The translations under genes were made by a program, and so were the position numbers. 64,000 nucleotides of DNA, from positions 1-64,000 of the forward strand of contig PDSF01000008.1 in the NCBI GenBank assembly GCA_002748355.1, given 5' to 3'. The notes below the pieces were generated by a model that was not told the DNA's origin, searched no databases, and saw only the letters and a list, made by a program, of their open reading frames with translations. The DNA comes from Planctomycetota bacterium (GTDB lineage Bacteria > Planctomycetota > UBA1135 > GCA-002748355). Shown piece by piece: positions 1-10,026 of this stretch. How positions within the stretch are numbered: position 1 is the first letter of the stretch; the number at the start of each line of letters is the position of its first letter.

Positions 1-1199
1 CGATCCTTCGGGTGCATCGGCGTCATCCAGCGCTCGACGTAGAGGAAGAAAGCGGGGTCGTTCCAGAGTTCGGTCGCGTTCATCAGGTGGGCGGCCAGGG
101 CGTGGGCCACAAAGACCGAACTGGTGCAGCAGCGGCGGTAGATCTCGTCCTTTCGCGCCCGCGCATCCCAGGACGCGGGAACCTTCGACTCGTGGCTGCC
201 CTTGCCGGCCATGCGGAAGACGACGGGGGTCCCGTTCCATCCTCGCGAGTAGGCCGTTTGTAGGTCCTCGCTGAAGAGCCCGGGGGCTTTCTGCATTGCC
301 GGGTCCTTGAGCATCAGGCCGGCGAAGATGATCGGCCACTTGCGACCGTTGCCGTGGCCGCCGTCGGCGCTCCAGCTGTGTCCGGCCTGCTGCAAGCCGA
401 AGAGGTCGATGCCGAGCTGGAGGTAGGGGATCATCAGCGGCCGGAGCTCGGTGCGAGAGTAGTCCTGGAGCAGGATCAGCGCGCCCTCACCCGTGCATAG
501 GGCGATGTCGCGCCCGTAGTCGGGCATGTTTTCGTAAGGATGGAGCGCCCTGCCTACCCAGCCGGCGAGGTGGTCGAGCCAGGGGCGTTCGAACATGCGA
601 GCGAACTTGGCCGGGTGGGTCGAGGAGGGCAGCTTGCGCACGCCGGGAAGTAACTGCCACTGGATGCTGCTGGCCCGGTGCTGGCGTTTGGGGCCTACGT
701 AGGCCGGGCGGAAGCTGTCCGGCGTCGGCGCCTTGGACACACAGCTCAGGATGGCGCAGCTGCGCAGCCAGGATCTGGATGCGCTGCCCTGGTTTATGGG
801 CCGGTAGATGTGCTTTTGGCGAGAGCCGAGCACGCTGATCGAGCTAACGAGGGAGTCGCCGGGCCTCAGCGCGAGGGGGAAGCGCGCGGCCGACTTGGCG
901 TCGTAGCCGTAGATGCGGCTGTCGTAGCCCTGGATCCGTCCCTTGCCACAGGGTGGGTTGCGCATCGAGCCGTGCCGGCCATGGCTCGGGAGCGGGCTGA
1001 CCCGCTCGACCTTGACCGGGCCCAGCACCCACCAGTCGCCGTTGACGTAGCGGCCGGCCTGCACCGGGTGGGCGAAGTGCCAGGTGATCCCATGCTGGCT
1101 CAGCTGCTTGAGCCGAAGTGGAGCCTGAGCCTGGAGCAGAGAGGAGAGGATGAAAAGCAGGGCCAGGTAGGTGGCCCCGGAAAACAGGCTGTGGCGCAT
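1..1199 (-). CDS. Secreted protein of unknown function, 3' end outside window
   Basis: An open frame runs on the minus strand from an ATG at 1199 to the window edge, 399 codons without a stop, so the C-terminus is missing. The N-terminus (MRHSLFSG, then a hydrophobic stretch ending LLQAQA) is a Sec signal peptide with likely cleavage after AQA. The mature part is rich in Trp, His and Gly and includes HPVQAGRYVNGDWWVLGPV, HSWSADGGHGNGRKWP and, near the window edge, LAAHLMNATELWNDPAFFLY. The helical, Trp-rich C-terminal part is reminiscent of alpha-toroid carbohydrate-active proteins, but I recognise no catalytic motif and assign no function. The reading frame is convincing because it is stop-free for 1.2 kb and begins with a classical signal peptide. 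Confidence 0.8.
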   Translation of the reverse strand, partial: MRHSLFSGATYLALLFILSSLLQAQAPLRLKQLSQHGITWHFAHPVQAGRYVNGDWWVLGPVKVERVSPLPSHGRHGSMRNPPCGKGRIQGYDSRIYGYDAKSAARFPLALRPGDSLVSSISVLGSRQKHIYRPINQGSASRSWLRSCAILSCVSKAPTPDSFRPAYVGPKRQHRASSIQWQLLPGVRKLPSSTHPAKFARMFERPWLDHLAGWVGRALHPYENMPDYGRDIALCTGEGALILLQDYSRTELRPLMIPYLQLGIDLFGLQQAGHSWSADGGHGNGRKWPIIFAGLMLKDPAMQKAPGLFSEDLQTAYSRGWNGTPVVFRMAGKGSHESKVPASWDARARKDEIYRRCCTSSVFVAHALAAHLMNATELWNDPAFFLYVERWMTPMHPKD

Positions 1200-1543
1200 T
1201 CGGCCTTTGGGCGAGAGTTTCGAGTTTGGAACGCATACGCCAAGTGGGGGCGCCACCGCCTGCTTTATTCTTCATTCTCTGAAATCCAGATAGCCGGGGG
1301 CTTGGCTTTCCCAAGGTTCTCTCCGGATTCAGCACGGGAAGAAATCTTCCAAGTCCTTGTGAAATCAGCTGATACCTCGAAGCTGCCCCTGGCTGCGTGC
1401 GCAGCTGGAAATTTGCTGGCCGGGAGGGGGCGAAGGAGGTCCCCCTTACCAAAGCCCAGGGCTGGACGCAGGACGGCGACCCTGTGGCAGGGCGGGGAAT
1501 CTGCTCTGCGGGCGAGCCTCGCCCGGGGAGGATTCTCTTCGGG
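1200..1543. other. Intergenic stretch, no gene seen
   Basis: These 344 bases lie upstream of the secreted-protein gene and downstream of the SUI1-type gene, both on the minus strand. I see no convincing coding frame. A small inverted repeat (GGGCGA, loop GCC, TCGCCC at 1510-1524) sits just past the SUI1 stop, but no T-run follows it on the minus strand, so I do not call it a terminator. The promoter of the secreted-protein gene should lie here; no clear -35/-10 pair was identified. Confidence 0.5.
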
Positions 1544-1870
1544 CTAGGCGCGAACCGAGTAACCCTGGGTCTCAAGGTAGGACTTCGCGCCTTCGATGCA
1601 GTCACCTTGGAGCTCGATGAATTCGCCCTGGATGCTGCCGCCACTGCCGCAGCGCTTCTTCAGCGCCTTGCCGAGCTTGGCCAGGTCGCTGGGGCTGAGC
1701 ACGAAGGGGCCGATGACGGTCACCAGCTTGCCTTTGTTGCGCTTTTCGCAGCGGGCGCGCGGGCGCTGTTGCTCGGGGGGGAGAGACTCGCGGATCTCGG
1801 GGCTCTCTGCATTGGAATCGGCTGCTTCGAAGCTCCAGCCCTCTCCACTCGGTCGCCGGCTCTTTGCCAT
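1544..1870 (-). CDS. SUI1/YciH-type translation initiation factor
   Basis: The product is 108 residues long. Residues about 40-108 form a SUI1 (eIF1-like) domain: a basic KRNKGKLVTVIGPF strand, the helix PSDLAKLGKALKKRCGSGGS, the conserved IQGEFIELQGD strand and the C-terminal helix before YLETQGY. Bacterial SUI1 proteins (YciH in E. coli) are cytoplasmic and thought to act on initiation fidelity at the ribosome. The N-terminal 40 residues are charged and low in complexity. I chose the ATG at 1870 because a good Shine-Dalgarno sequence (AAGGAG) lies six bases upstream; the open frame extends further but without domain support. The divergent ion-transporter gene starts at 2034, so the two promoters share about 160 bases. 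Confidence 0.85.
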   Translation of the reverse strand: MAKSRRPSGEGWSFEAADSNAESPEIRESLPPEQQRPRARCEKRNKGKLVTVIGPFVLSPSDLAKLGKALKKRCGSGGSIQGEFIELQGDCIEGAKSYLETQGYSVRA

Positions 1871-2033
1871 CCTGCTCCTTCCTCGTGTTCTGTCGCAGCG
1901 CTTGTTGGGAGATCTTGCCGGGCCCGCGGAGGAGGGACCGTACTCTTTTCGCCAAGAGCTGGTGGATGGCTCCGAGCTTTCCTCAGAGGAGCCTGGTCGA
2001 TTCGGGGTGCTGGGAGGCCGTAAACTTCGCCCC

Positions 2034-3434
2034 ATGCTCGCCTTCGCTTTCGCCTCTGTCCTGCTCGGGGATACCGGGCACGGCCCCTCCCCCGAGCCCG
2101 CGGTGCTGCCGATGCTCCTAATCGGGCTCACGCTTGCGGCTACCTTCGCCGCGATCGCCTTCGATTGGCTGCACAAGGCGGTGGCCTCCTTGCTCGGAGC
2201 CGTTATCGCAGTGGTGCTGGCCCTGGCTTTTGGCGTTTTCCAAGAGCATGGCTACGCGGTCGTGCACGAGTTCATCGGCCACGACCTCGCTGTGCTCGGG
2301 GTCATCGTTGGCACCAGTATCCTCGTGACCATTGCCAGCGACTCGGGGCTCTTCCACTTCATTGCCGTGCGCCTGGTCAAGCTGACCGGGGGCGAGCCGC
2401 GCAAGCTGCTACCGGCGGTGATGTTGGCGACGGTGGCCTTTGTGAGTTTTCTCACCATCGCGCCCGGGGTGCTGATCATGGCTTCCCTGGTGCTGGTGAT
2501 TTCGAAGGCGCTCGACGACGACCCGGTGCCCTACATCCTCACCGTTGCAATCGGGGCCAACTCCGGGGCGCTGATGACCTTCTCCAGCGGTATTCCGACC
2601 TTGATGATCGGAACCTCCGCCAATATCCCCTACTCGCACTTCCTGGTGGTTTCGGCGCCATTGGCCCTGCTCTCGGCCTTTCTTGGCTTCTTGGTGATCA
2701 AGCGGCTGTATCGCTCGCGCTTGGTGGCGAAGGGGGATCTCGCGCTGCGGGCGGCCAAGGTCGCGGCCTTCAATGAGTGGGCGCTGGTCAAGGATCGGCG
2801 GCTGTTTTGGCGTAGCGCTTTGATTTTGGCGCTGACCATCACGGGCTTTGCCACCGCGCAGCTGGTTGGAGTGGGCCTCGACTTTATCGCCATCTGCGGC
2901 GCCCTCGCCGCCCTGCTCTTTAGTGGCTTCTCGGTTGAGGATGCGATCAAAAAGGTCAAGTGGTCGATTATCCTCTTTTTCGTCGCTCTCTTCGTCTTGA
3001 TTGGCTGCGTGCGGGCAACGGGGCTGCTGGATCTGATGGCGGGTCAGATCTACGGGCTCTCCGGCGGCAATATGCTGCTGGTCTTGGCGATGGTGATTCC
3101 CTTCGTCTTTGTTACGGCGGGCATCGTCGACAACATTCCGGTCGCGGCGACGATGATTCCGGTCGTCAAGACCATGATCGGCAAGGGGCTGGTGGCGGAG
3201 CCTCTATGGTGGGGGCTGATCGGCGCCTGCAACCTCGGAGGGAACCCGACGCCGGTGGGCTCGATTGCCGCGGTCATCGCCCTACACGCACTGGAGAAGG
3301 AGCGAGGTATCAAGGTCGGCTGGGGCGAATATATGAAGGTCGGCGGTCTCGTGACCGGGCTTCAGATCGTCTTGGTTTTCGGCTACATCGCTGTGTTCTA
3401 CGAGCTGGGGCTCTTCCCGGCGCTGAGGAGCTAA
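2034..3434 (+). CDS. ArsB/NhaD-superfamily sodium:proton antiporter-like permease
   Basis: The product is a 466-residue integral membrane protein with about 11-12 hydrophobic segments across its whole length. The order of segments, the conserved GANSGALMTFSSGIPTLMIG loop and the later ACNLGGNPTPVGSIAAV loop are the two Asn/Gly/Pro-rich re-entrant loops typical of the ion-transporter (ArsB/NhaD/SLC13) superfamily. A Na+/H+ or anion:Na+ role is likely; the substrate cannot be read from sequence. The start at 2034 (MLAFAFASVLL) gives the family length and avoids a non-membrane N-terminal extension in the longer open frame. Four bases separate its stop from the next gene, which encodes a double universal stress protein, so the two form an operon and the Usp is a plausible regulator of the transporter. 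Confidence 0.85.
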   Translation: MLAFAFASVLLGDTGHGPSPEPAVLPMLLIGLTLAATFAAIAFDWLHKAVASLLGAVIAVVLALAFGVFQEHGYAVVHEFIGHDLAVLGVIVGTSILVTIASDSGLFHFIAVRLVKLTGGEPRKLLPAVMLATVAFVSFLTIAPGVLIMASLVLVISKALDDDPVPYILTVAIGANSGALMTFSSGIPTLMIGTSANIPYSHFLVVSAPLALLSAFLGFLVIKRLYRSRLVAKGDLALRAAKVAAFNEWALVKDRRLFWRSALILALTITGFATAQLVGVGLDFIAICGALAALLFSGFSVEDAIKKVKWSIILFFVALFVLIGCVRATGLLDLMAGQIYGLSGGNMLLVLAMVIPFVFVTAGIVDNIPVAATMIPVVKTMIGKGLVAEPLWWGLIGACNLGGNPTPVGSIAAVIALHALEKERGIKVGWGEYMKVGGLVTGLQIVLVFGYIAVFYELGLFPALRS

Positions 3435-3438
3435 TCCG

Positions 3439-4386
3439 ATGGTGGATGTGACCCATGCCAGCGATGGTGATTTTCGGACCAGCATCGCAGCCTTCGAGGC
3501 CGTAGTGGCGGCGAAGCTGCCTGAGCTGATCGACGCAGAGCTGCGCCGCATCCTGGTGATGCTGGATGGCTCCAATCAAGACCTGCTCAGCCTCGGGATC
3601 GCCAAGGCCCTGGTGCGTACTAAGGGCGAGGAGTTGGTCCTCGCGCACGCTTATGAGGGGGAGAGGCAGGAGGCCAAGGAGCAAGTTCTCGCGGAAAGGG
3701 TTGCCGCTTTCGTGGCCGAGGGCATCCCCGCTCGCGCTTTCGAGCGGAGGGCTGCCCCCGACCTGCGTTCACACCAGCAGATCCTCGGGATGGTGGAGGC
3801 CGAGCAGCCGCAGTTATTGATCTGCGACGCACCCTACCTCGATGACTTTGACGAGCTGGGATACGACAGCGTTGGTAGCAACTTGGACCTGCTCTTGGCG
3901 CGTTCGCCGGTGCCGGTCCTTGTGGTCCGCGATCCGGCCCTGGATCCCGAGGACTGTCTGGAACGTTTGATCGTTCCGGTGACGCCTTGGGATGCGGAGT
4001 TGGTGCAGGCTGGCGCCTGGGCGGAGCGGCTCTTGAGCCCAGGCGGCACGGTGCGCTTGCTGCTGATCGTGGACGAGGAGCGGCTGCGCCAAAGTGGTGT
4101 GAGCGAACCCTTCACGATCGAGGAAGCCGACGAGGAGATGCTCTCGGGCCTATACCAGCCCAGCTTGGCCGGCCTCGTCGCCGCCATGCAGAAGCGGGCT
4201 AGTGATCGGGGGCACCACTGCCGGGTGAGTCTGCGCAGCGGCGATTTGCCCGCGACGATACTGGAGTATGTCGAAGACAGTCCCGGGCTCATCGTTGCTG
4301 CGACTCCGCGTGATCCGCAAGCCCCGCTCTATCAGCGCACCCAAGCGCTGGTGCGCGGCTCGCGCTGGCCGGTATTAGTGATCTGA
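3439..4386 (+). CDS. Tandem universal stress protein (UspA-like)
   Basis: The 315-residue soluble protein has two UspA-type domains, about residues 38-145 and 160-315. The first begins RRILVMLDGSNQD and the second RLIVPVTPWDAE, each the first strand plus nucleotide-loop region of a Usp fold. Each domain ends with the typical SPVPVLVV or RWPVLVI strand. The canonical ATP-binding G-2x-G-9x-G(S/T) motif is not obvious in either domain, so nucleotide binding is uncertain. The gene follows the antiporter by four bases and is surely co-transcribed. Usp domains paired with Na+/H+ antiporters are known from other bacteria, where they are thought to sense nucleotide or stress state and adjust transport. 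Confidence 0.85.
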   Translation: MVDVTHASDGDFRTSIAAFEAVVAAKLPELIDAELRRILVMLDGSNQDLLSLGIAKALVRTKGEELVLAHAYEGERQEAKEQVLAERVAAFVAEGIPARAFERRAAPDLRSHQQILGMVEAEQPQLLICDAPYLDDFDELGYDSVGSNLDLLLARSPVPVLVVRDPALDPEDCLERLIVPVTPWDAELVQAGAWAERLLSPGGTVRLLLIVDEERLRQSGVSEPFTIEEADEEMLSGLYQPSLAGLVAAMQKRASDRGHHCRVSLRSGDLPATILEYVEDSPGLIVAATPRDPQAPLYQRTQALVRGSRWPVLVI

Positions 4387-4458
4387 GGTAGAGCTTGGAT
4401 TTGACCGAGGGGTGCTTGCGAGCATCCTCGCAGCAGAAAGGAACGAGGCGCAATAAGC

Positions 4459-4854
4459 ATGAGCGAATACAAGAAACTGAATCCGGAGGAGTCGCGGGTC
4501 ATCCTGAGCAAGGGGACCGAAGCTCCGCACACAGGGGAATACACCCAGAACAAGGCGCCGGGTACCTATATCTGTCGGCAGTGCCAAGCGGCTCTCTACG
4601 AGAGCGCGGATAAGTTCGAGAGTGGCTGTGGTTGGCCGAGCTTCGATGATGAAATCGAAGGGGCGGTGCGGCGGCTTCCCGATGCCGACGGAATACGGAC
4701 CGAGATCGTCTGCGCCAACTGTGACGGGCATCTCGGCCACGTGTTCTTGGGAGAGGGATTTACCGACAAGAACACCCGGCATTGCGTCAACTCGATCTCG
4801 ATGCGCTTCGTGCCGGAGGGGGAAGAGCTGCCGAAGAAGATCGTCAAAGACTGA
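4459..4854 (+). CDS. msrB: Peptide methionine-(R)-S-oxide reductase MsrB
   Basis: The 131-residue enzyme reduces the R epimer of methionine sulfoxide in proteins with thioredoxin as reductant. It has the complete MsrB fold: the two zinc-binding pairs CRQC and CANC, the substrate-site motif [10 protein letters not shown], the HLGHVF segment, and the catalytic cysteine in RHCVNSISM near the C-terminus. The zinc-binding class is therefore indicated. A second resolving cysteine may be Cys in the GCGWPS motif. The length is normal for a stand-alone MsrB. It stands alone after the usp gene and is followed by a strong hairpin terminator. Confidence 0.96.
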   Translation: MSEYKKLNPEESRVILSKGTEAPHTGEYTQNKAPGTYICRQCQAALYESADKFESGCGWPSFDDEIEGAVRRLPDADGIRTEIVCANCDGHLGHVFLGEGFTDKNTRHCVNSISMRFVPEGEELPKKIVKD

Positions 4855-4861
4855 GGAATGA

Positions 4862-4906
4862 AAGAGGTCGGCAATAGGGATCGGGGATACCTATTGTCGG
4901 CCTCTT
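4862..4906. terminator. Hairpin terminator, probably bidirectional
   Basis: A 17-base stem (AAGAGGTCGGCAATAGG against CCTATTGTCGGCCTCTT, with two G-T pairs) has a loop of about ten bases. It ends in TTT on the plus strand and begins with AAA, so it can work from both sides. It lies between the convergent msrB and the minus-strand exported-protein gene. Confidence 0.85.
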
Positions 4907-4954
4907 TGGCGCTATGGCGCGAGCCAGCGTCGCCTGGCAAGCAGGTATTGCTTG

Positions 4955-6049
4955 TCAGTTGTGGAACATCATGACGAGACCTTGCTCTAGCCCGTAACTC
5001 GAGACCTTCACGGTGTCGGGGTTTCCGGTGATCCAGAAGCGTCGGAGGCCTAGGGTCTTTTGTGCCGCTCCCCGGCCGATGCCACAGGAGAGGCTGCGGG
5101 TGGAAACGATGCCGAGCACGTTTGCGTCGGGCTCGATGAAATACACTTGAGCCAAGAAGCGCAGGTCAGCGAGGCTGGGTGAGTTGGGCAGGGGTGCCTT
5201 GATCGAAAAGCGATGGCTTGAGTCCGTCAGGCCGGCGAAGCCCCAGACCAAGTCGTTCATTATGTAGCAGCTGGTCGGTGGCATCTTCAAGCTGAGGCCT
5301 TGGCTGCCGAGGCAGAAGTAGCTGAGGACCTTCGGCTTATCGTAGGTGCCGGTAAAAGAGAAGCTGCCACCGGGCCGTAGAGCGCTAGCGTTGGCTTCGA
5401 GGCGAGCGACGTACTTGTGGGTGTTTGCACAGCCTTTGTAGGAACCGTTGCTGACCGCGAATCCGTTTCCAGCGACCCTTTTATTCATCACGAAGTCGAA
5501 TGCGTAGCCGCCGATGTGGCTGTACTGGCGAGTTTCGATGACCAGGCTGCGTTGTAATCCTGGCTGGTAGAGGAAGAGGATTGCGGAGTCAAAGGGGAAG
5601 CTGATATTGAAGTGCTTCTGCTCATCGGGAGCCTTTCCCGATGGGGGGTAACTGACCTTCTTACGCTTGAAAACGGTCTTGAGGGTTTTCTTGTCGAGGT
5701 TCTTGTCCAGGGTCCTACTGGCGGTCATCGAGGTGATCCCGATTGTGGCGAACGCCATGTCGATGCGAACTTCGACAGTCCCTCCCTTCTTGTTGAAATG
5801 GTATTTCTGGCCTGAGGGGCGGTAGCGAATGCCACGGATCAGTATCGGCCGCTGCGAGCTGAAGGTCCACGAGTCGTGGATCTGCTGATACCGCATACTC
5901 TGCGTCGTGAACGGGATGACATTGTTCGAGTTGACCTGGCCCAGTGCGTAGCTCGGACTGTAGCTCACGGAAGACTGCGCGCTTAGGGCTCCCGCCATGA
6001 GGAAAAATGCGCCCAGCACCCAGCTGCCAAAATCGGGGCGTCTGCTCAT
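4955..6049 (-). CDS. Secreted protein with planctomycete-type C-terminal module
   Basis: The product has 364 residues. It starts MSRRPDFGSWVLGAFFLMAG, a Sec signal peptide likely cleaved after LSAQ. The start at 6049 is preceded by GGGAG at a good distance; the longer frame adds 31 residues without a signal peptide. The N-terminal half has beta-strand-rich segments (RPILIRGIRYRPSGQKYHF), and the C-terminal about 120 residues contain GSFSFTGTYDKPKVLSYFCL followed by LPNSPSLADLRFLAQVYF. That last motif recurs in the proteins at 28150-28803 and 41333-44365 and is typical of exported proteins of planctomycetes. No enzymatic motif is visible. The function is unknown; a cell-surface or extracellular location is inferred. 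Confidence 0.85.
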   Translation of the reverse strand: MSRRPDFGSWVLGAFFLMAGALSAQSSVSYSPSYALGQVNSNNVIPFTTQSMRYQQIHDSWTFSSQRPILIRGIRYRPSGQKYHFNKKGGTVEVRIDMAFATIGITSMTASRTLDKNLDKKTLKTVFKRKKVSYPPSGKAPDEQKHFNISFPFDSAILFLYQPGLQRSLVIETRQYSHIGGYAFDFVMNKRVAGNGFAVSNGSYKGCANTHKYVARLEANASALRPGGSFSFTGTYDKPKVLSYFCLGSQGLSLKMPPTSCYIMNDLVWGFAGLTDSSHRFSIKAPLPNSPSLADLRFLAQVYFIEPDANVLGIVSTRSLSCGIGRGAAQKTLGLRRFWITGNPDTVKVSSYGLEQGLVMMFHN

Positions 6050-6341
6050 GAGAGCTCCCTGTTGCGAGACGTAGTAACAAAAGGCTAGGAAGCTAGGGAT
6101 GGGCCCAGGAGGAAACGATGCGCTAAAGGGCCCAATTGTCACCTTGGGGGAGGGAGCGGGGCGCCTCTTCGGGTCGCCTTGGGCTGCACTTGATCCGGTC
6201 GAGCAAGAGTTACGCTACTGGGCAGTGCCTGCTTTTCAGGAGCGCTTGCCCGGAACGAGCGAGGGCTGTCAGCTGGCTTCTGAGTCACTGTCGTAGGCCG
6301 GATGGGGCGAGGCCCGCTCAGGAAGGCCGGCCCATAAGGCT

Positions 6342-6406
6342 GAATCAGTATGGAGGCCGAATCAGTATGGAGGCCGAATCAGTATGGAGGCCGAATCAGT
6401 ATGGAC
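6342..6406. repeat. 17-bp tandem repeat, about 3.8 copies
   Basis: The unit GAATCAGTATGGAGGCC is repeated head to tail from 6342, 6359 and 6376, with a partial fourth copy from 6393. The copies are identical. The last copy overlaps the end of the minus-strand ferredoxin gene: its stop codon and final Pro-Tyr codons are made from the repeat unit. The remaining sequence from 6050 to 6341 shows no gene and should carry the promoter of the exported-protein gene starting at 6049. Confidence 0.95.
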
Positions 6407-6734
6407 TGTCTAGCATTTGCCAGAGGCCTTCCTCGACGTCGGGCTTCACCATGTTCATGAGACGGTCCAGCTTCGGTCCACCATCCAGGATCTGGGCGGC
6501 GATTTCGGGAAGATCGTCTTCGCTGACCTTGCTATAGAAAATGCGGTCTGGCCAAATCGATAGGTTGACGCGAAACCTGCAGGCGCCGAAGCAGGGATAT
6601 TTGCGGATTCGCACCCTTTCCTCATGCGGGTCTTTTTCGTGCAGTAGGTTGCGCAGCTTTTCAAAGAGCTCGACGGAGCCGCTCTCACTACAGTCGCCGC
6701 CTTCGCAGACGTAGATCAGTTTGCTGTCGGACAT
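6396..6734 (-). CDS. Thioredoxin-like [2Fe-2S] ferredoxin of the box cluster
   Basis: The 112-residue protein starts MSDSKLIYVCEGGDC and has four cysteines in two groups: C-x4-C near residue 10 (CEGGDC) and C-x3-C near residue 48 (YPCFGACRF). This is the arrangement of thioredoxin-fold [2Fe-2S] ferredoxins. It should be a soluble electron carrier. It is encoded 106 bases downstream of boxB on the same strand, so it is likely co-expressed with benzoyl-CoA epoxidase and could deliver electrons to it, replacing the usual BoxA reductase, which is absent here. The stop codon lies in a copy of the 17-bp tandem repeat, so the last residues (DSPY) may have been altered by repeat expansion. Confidence 0.8.
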   Translation of the reverse strand: MSDSKLIYVCEGGDCSESGSVELFEKLRNLLHEKDPHEERVRIRKYPCFGACRFRVNLSIWPDRIFYSKVSEDDLPEIAAQILDGGPKLDRLMNMVKPDVEEGLWQMLDSPY

Positions 6735-6840
6735 CGATGCTCTCTCGGGGGAAGGGGGCAGAGTATTGGGGGGCAGAGTTTACTGTACGGCGAGGAAGCT
6801 AAGCCAGGCGAGGCGCGCTTTGCTGTCGCGCCGCCAGCGC

Positions 6841-8258
6841 TTAATGGAACTTGATGTACTCGAAGTCCAGCGGTGTGTCGTTGGCGCCTTTGCCGGAGGC
6901 GGGCGGGGCGATCCAGTTCGCGAACTTTCCGGGTTCGAGAACCTGGACCATGCAGCTCTTGACGTACTCGCGGTCTTCTGCCGTTGGTAGCCACTCGTCG
7001 CGCTTGCTCTCAAACTCCTGGCGCGAGATCAGTTCGCCTGCGGGTGTAAAGCAATGCTCGGAGTAGACACCTTGCTTGCGGTTGAAACGCTTGCTCGGCA
7101 GCGTTACCCGCGCCTCGGTCCCGAGATCTTCCAGGTCGCGATTCCAGCGCTGGACGATGCGGGTGCAGTCGGCGTGGTAGGCGTCGAGTAAGAGCGCATT
7201 CATGGCCCGGCGGAGAGGAACCTCGCGGCTGACGAGATGATCGCCCTCGGGGACCTCCATTTTGTAGGCAAGGTTAAGGGCTTTGGGATCCTTGTAGATA
7301 CCGTCGCCTTCGCGATAACGACCCTTGAGGCCCATGGCGAAGGACTCGGCGGCGTTGGTCGAGTCCTCGCCACCGAAGAGATCCATCGAGGCGCTCGCCC
7401 AGAAGTTGATGTATTTCTGCGCGATGTCGAAGGGGATGGCCCCTTCCTTTTTGGCGTCTTTGTCCTCGATGAGATACTCGGCTGCGCGCCGGAGGATCCT
7501 CCCCACGCCGTTTTCGCCGGTCTGCATGTGGTAGGCCTCTTCGGTCAGCATGAACTGGGTAGACAGAGCCAGGGGGTTGAAACCGGACTCGGCCAATGAG
7601 GCCAGCTGATACTTGCCGTCACGATCGGTAAAGGTCGTGAAGCAGAAGAAGTCGACCCAGGACTCGATCGGCTGATTGAAGGCCTCGAGGATGCGGGGGC
7701 TATCCGGATCGCCGGAGCGGCGCTCAAGCAGGGCGTCGGCTTCGTCGCGGCCGTCGGCGCCAAAGTAGCTGTGCAGCAGGTAGACCATGGCCCAGAGGTG
7801 GCGGCCTTCCTCGACGTTGACCTGGAAGAGGCTGCGCATGTCGTAGAGCGACGGCGCCGTGTGTCCGAGCAAACGCTGCTGCTCGACCGAGGCCGGTTCG
7901 GTGTCGGCCTGGGTGACGATGAGGCGGCGCAGGCGATTACGCATTTCGCCGGGCACCTCGTTCCACACCGGGTTACCGATGTGATCGCCAAAGTGGATCT
8001 TGCGCTCGGGGTCGCCCTCGGCCAGGAAGATACCCCAGCGATAATCGGGCATCTTGACGTAGTCAAAGTGGGCCCAGCCACCCTTACCGACCCCGACTGC
8101 GGTGCGCAGATACACTTGGTCTTCGTTGAAGTCCGAGGGCCCCATGTCCTTCCACCACTCGAGATAGGCGGGCAGCCATTTTTCGAGGGCGCGCAAGAGG
8201 CGCTTGTTGTCGCGGAGACCGACGTTGTTCGGGATCTTGGCTTCGAGGTCGACGTTGC

Positions 8259-8262
<4 letters not shown>
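6841..8262 (-). CDS. boxB: Benzoyl-CoA 2,3-epoxidase (oxygenase) subunit BoxB
   Basis: The 473-residue di-iron oxygenase converts benzoyl-CoA to its 2,3-epoxide using O2 and reduced ferredoxin. The length equals the family norm. Two E-x2-H type ligand motifs are visible, in VEEGRHLWAM and LTEEAYHMQTGE, with further family blocks such as WAHFDYVKMPDYRWGIFLAE and SWVDFFCFTTFTDRDGK. The start ATG at 8262 overlaps the boxC stop as ATGA and is preceded by GGAGAAG, so translation is coupled; a longer frame has no family match before MSNVDLEAKIPNNVGL. The gene sits between boxC and the ferredoxin gene. No BoxA, CoA ligase or ring-cleavage aldehyde dehydrogenase (BoxD) gene is in the window, so the rest of the pathway must be elsewhere. 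Confidence 0.95.
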
Positions 8263-9902
<1,640 letters not shown>

Positions 9903-9969
9903 GCGGCGAGTTCTCCGGGCCTAGCCTTGGCGAAAAGCGAGGAGCCTAGCTTCCGGCCTAGGGGGAAAC

Positions 9970-10026
9970 AAGCACTATGATGCATGTTTCGCTCTGGAAA
10001 GATCGCTTGAATGCACTATGTTGCAT
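9970..10026. promoter_or_regulatory. Two putative BoxR operator sites in the divergent boxC/boxR spacer
   Basis: GCACTATG(A/T)TGCAT occurs at 9972-9985 and 10013-10026, 41 bases apart, close to four helical turns. Each copy is also an imperfect or perfect inverted repeat: ATGCA, six bases, TGCAT at 10011-10026, and AAGCA, six bases, TGCAT at 9970-9985. Regulators of the BzdR/BoxR family are known to bind TGCA-containing sites, so these are good candidate operators controlling both boxC and boxR. Confidence 0.7.

Noticed and set aside
678..1547. Plus-strand open frame of 289 codons.
   Set aside because: It is antisense to the signal-peptide-bearing gene at 1-1199 and has no domain character.
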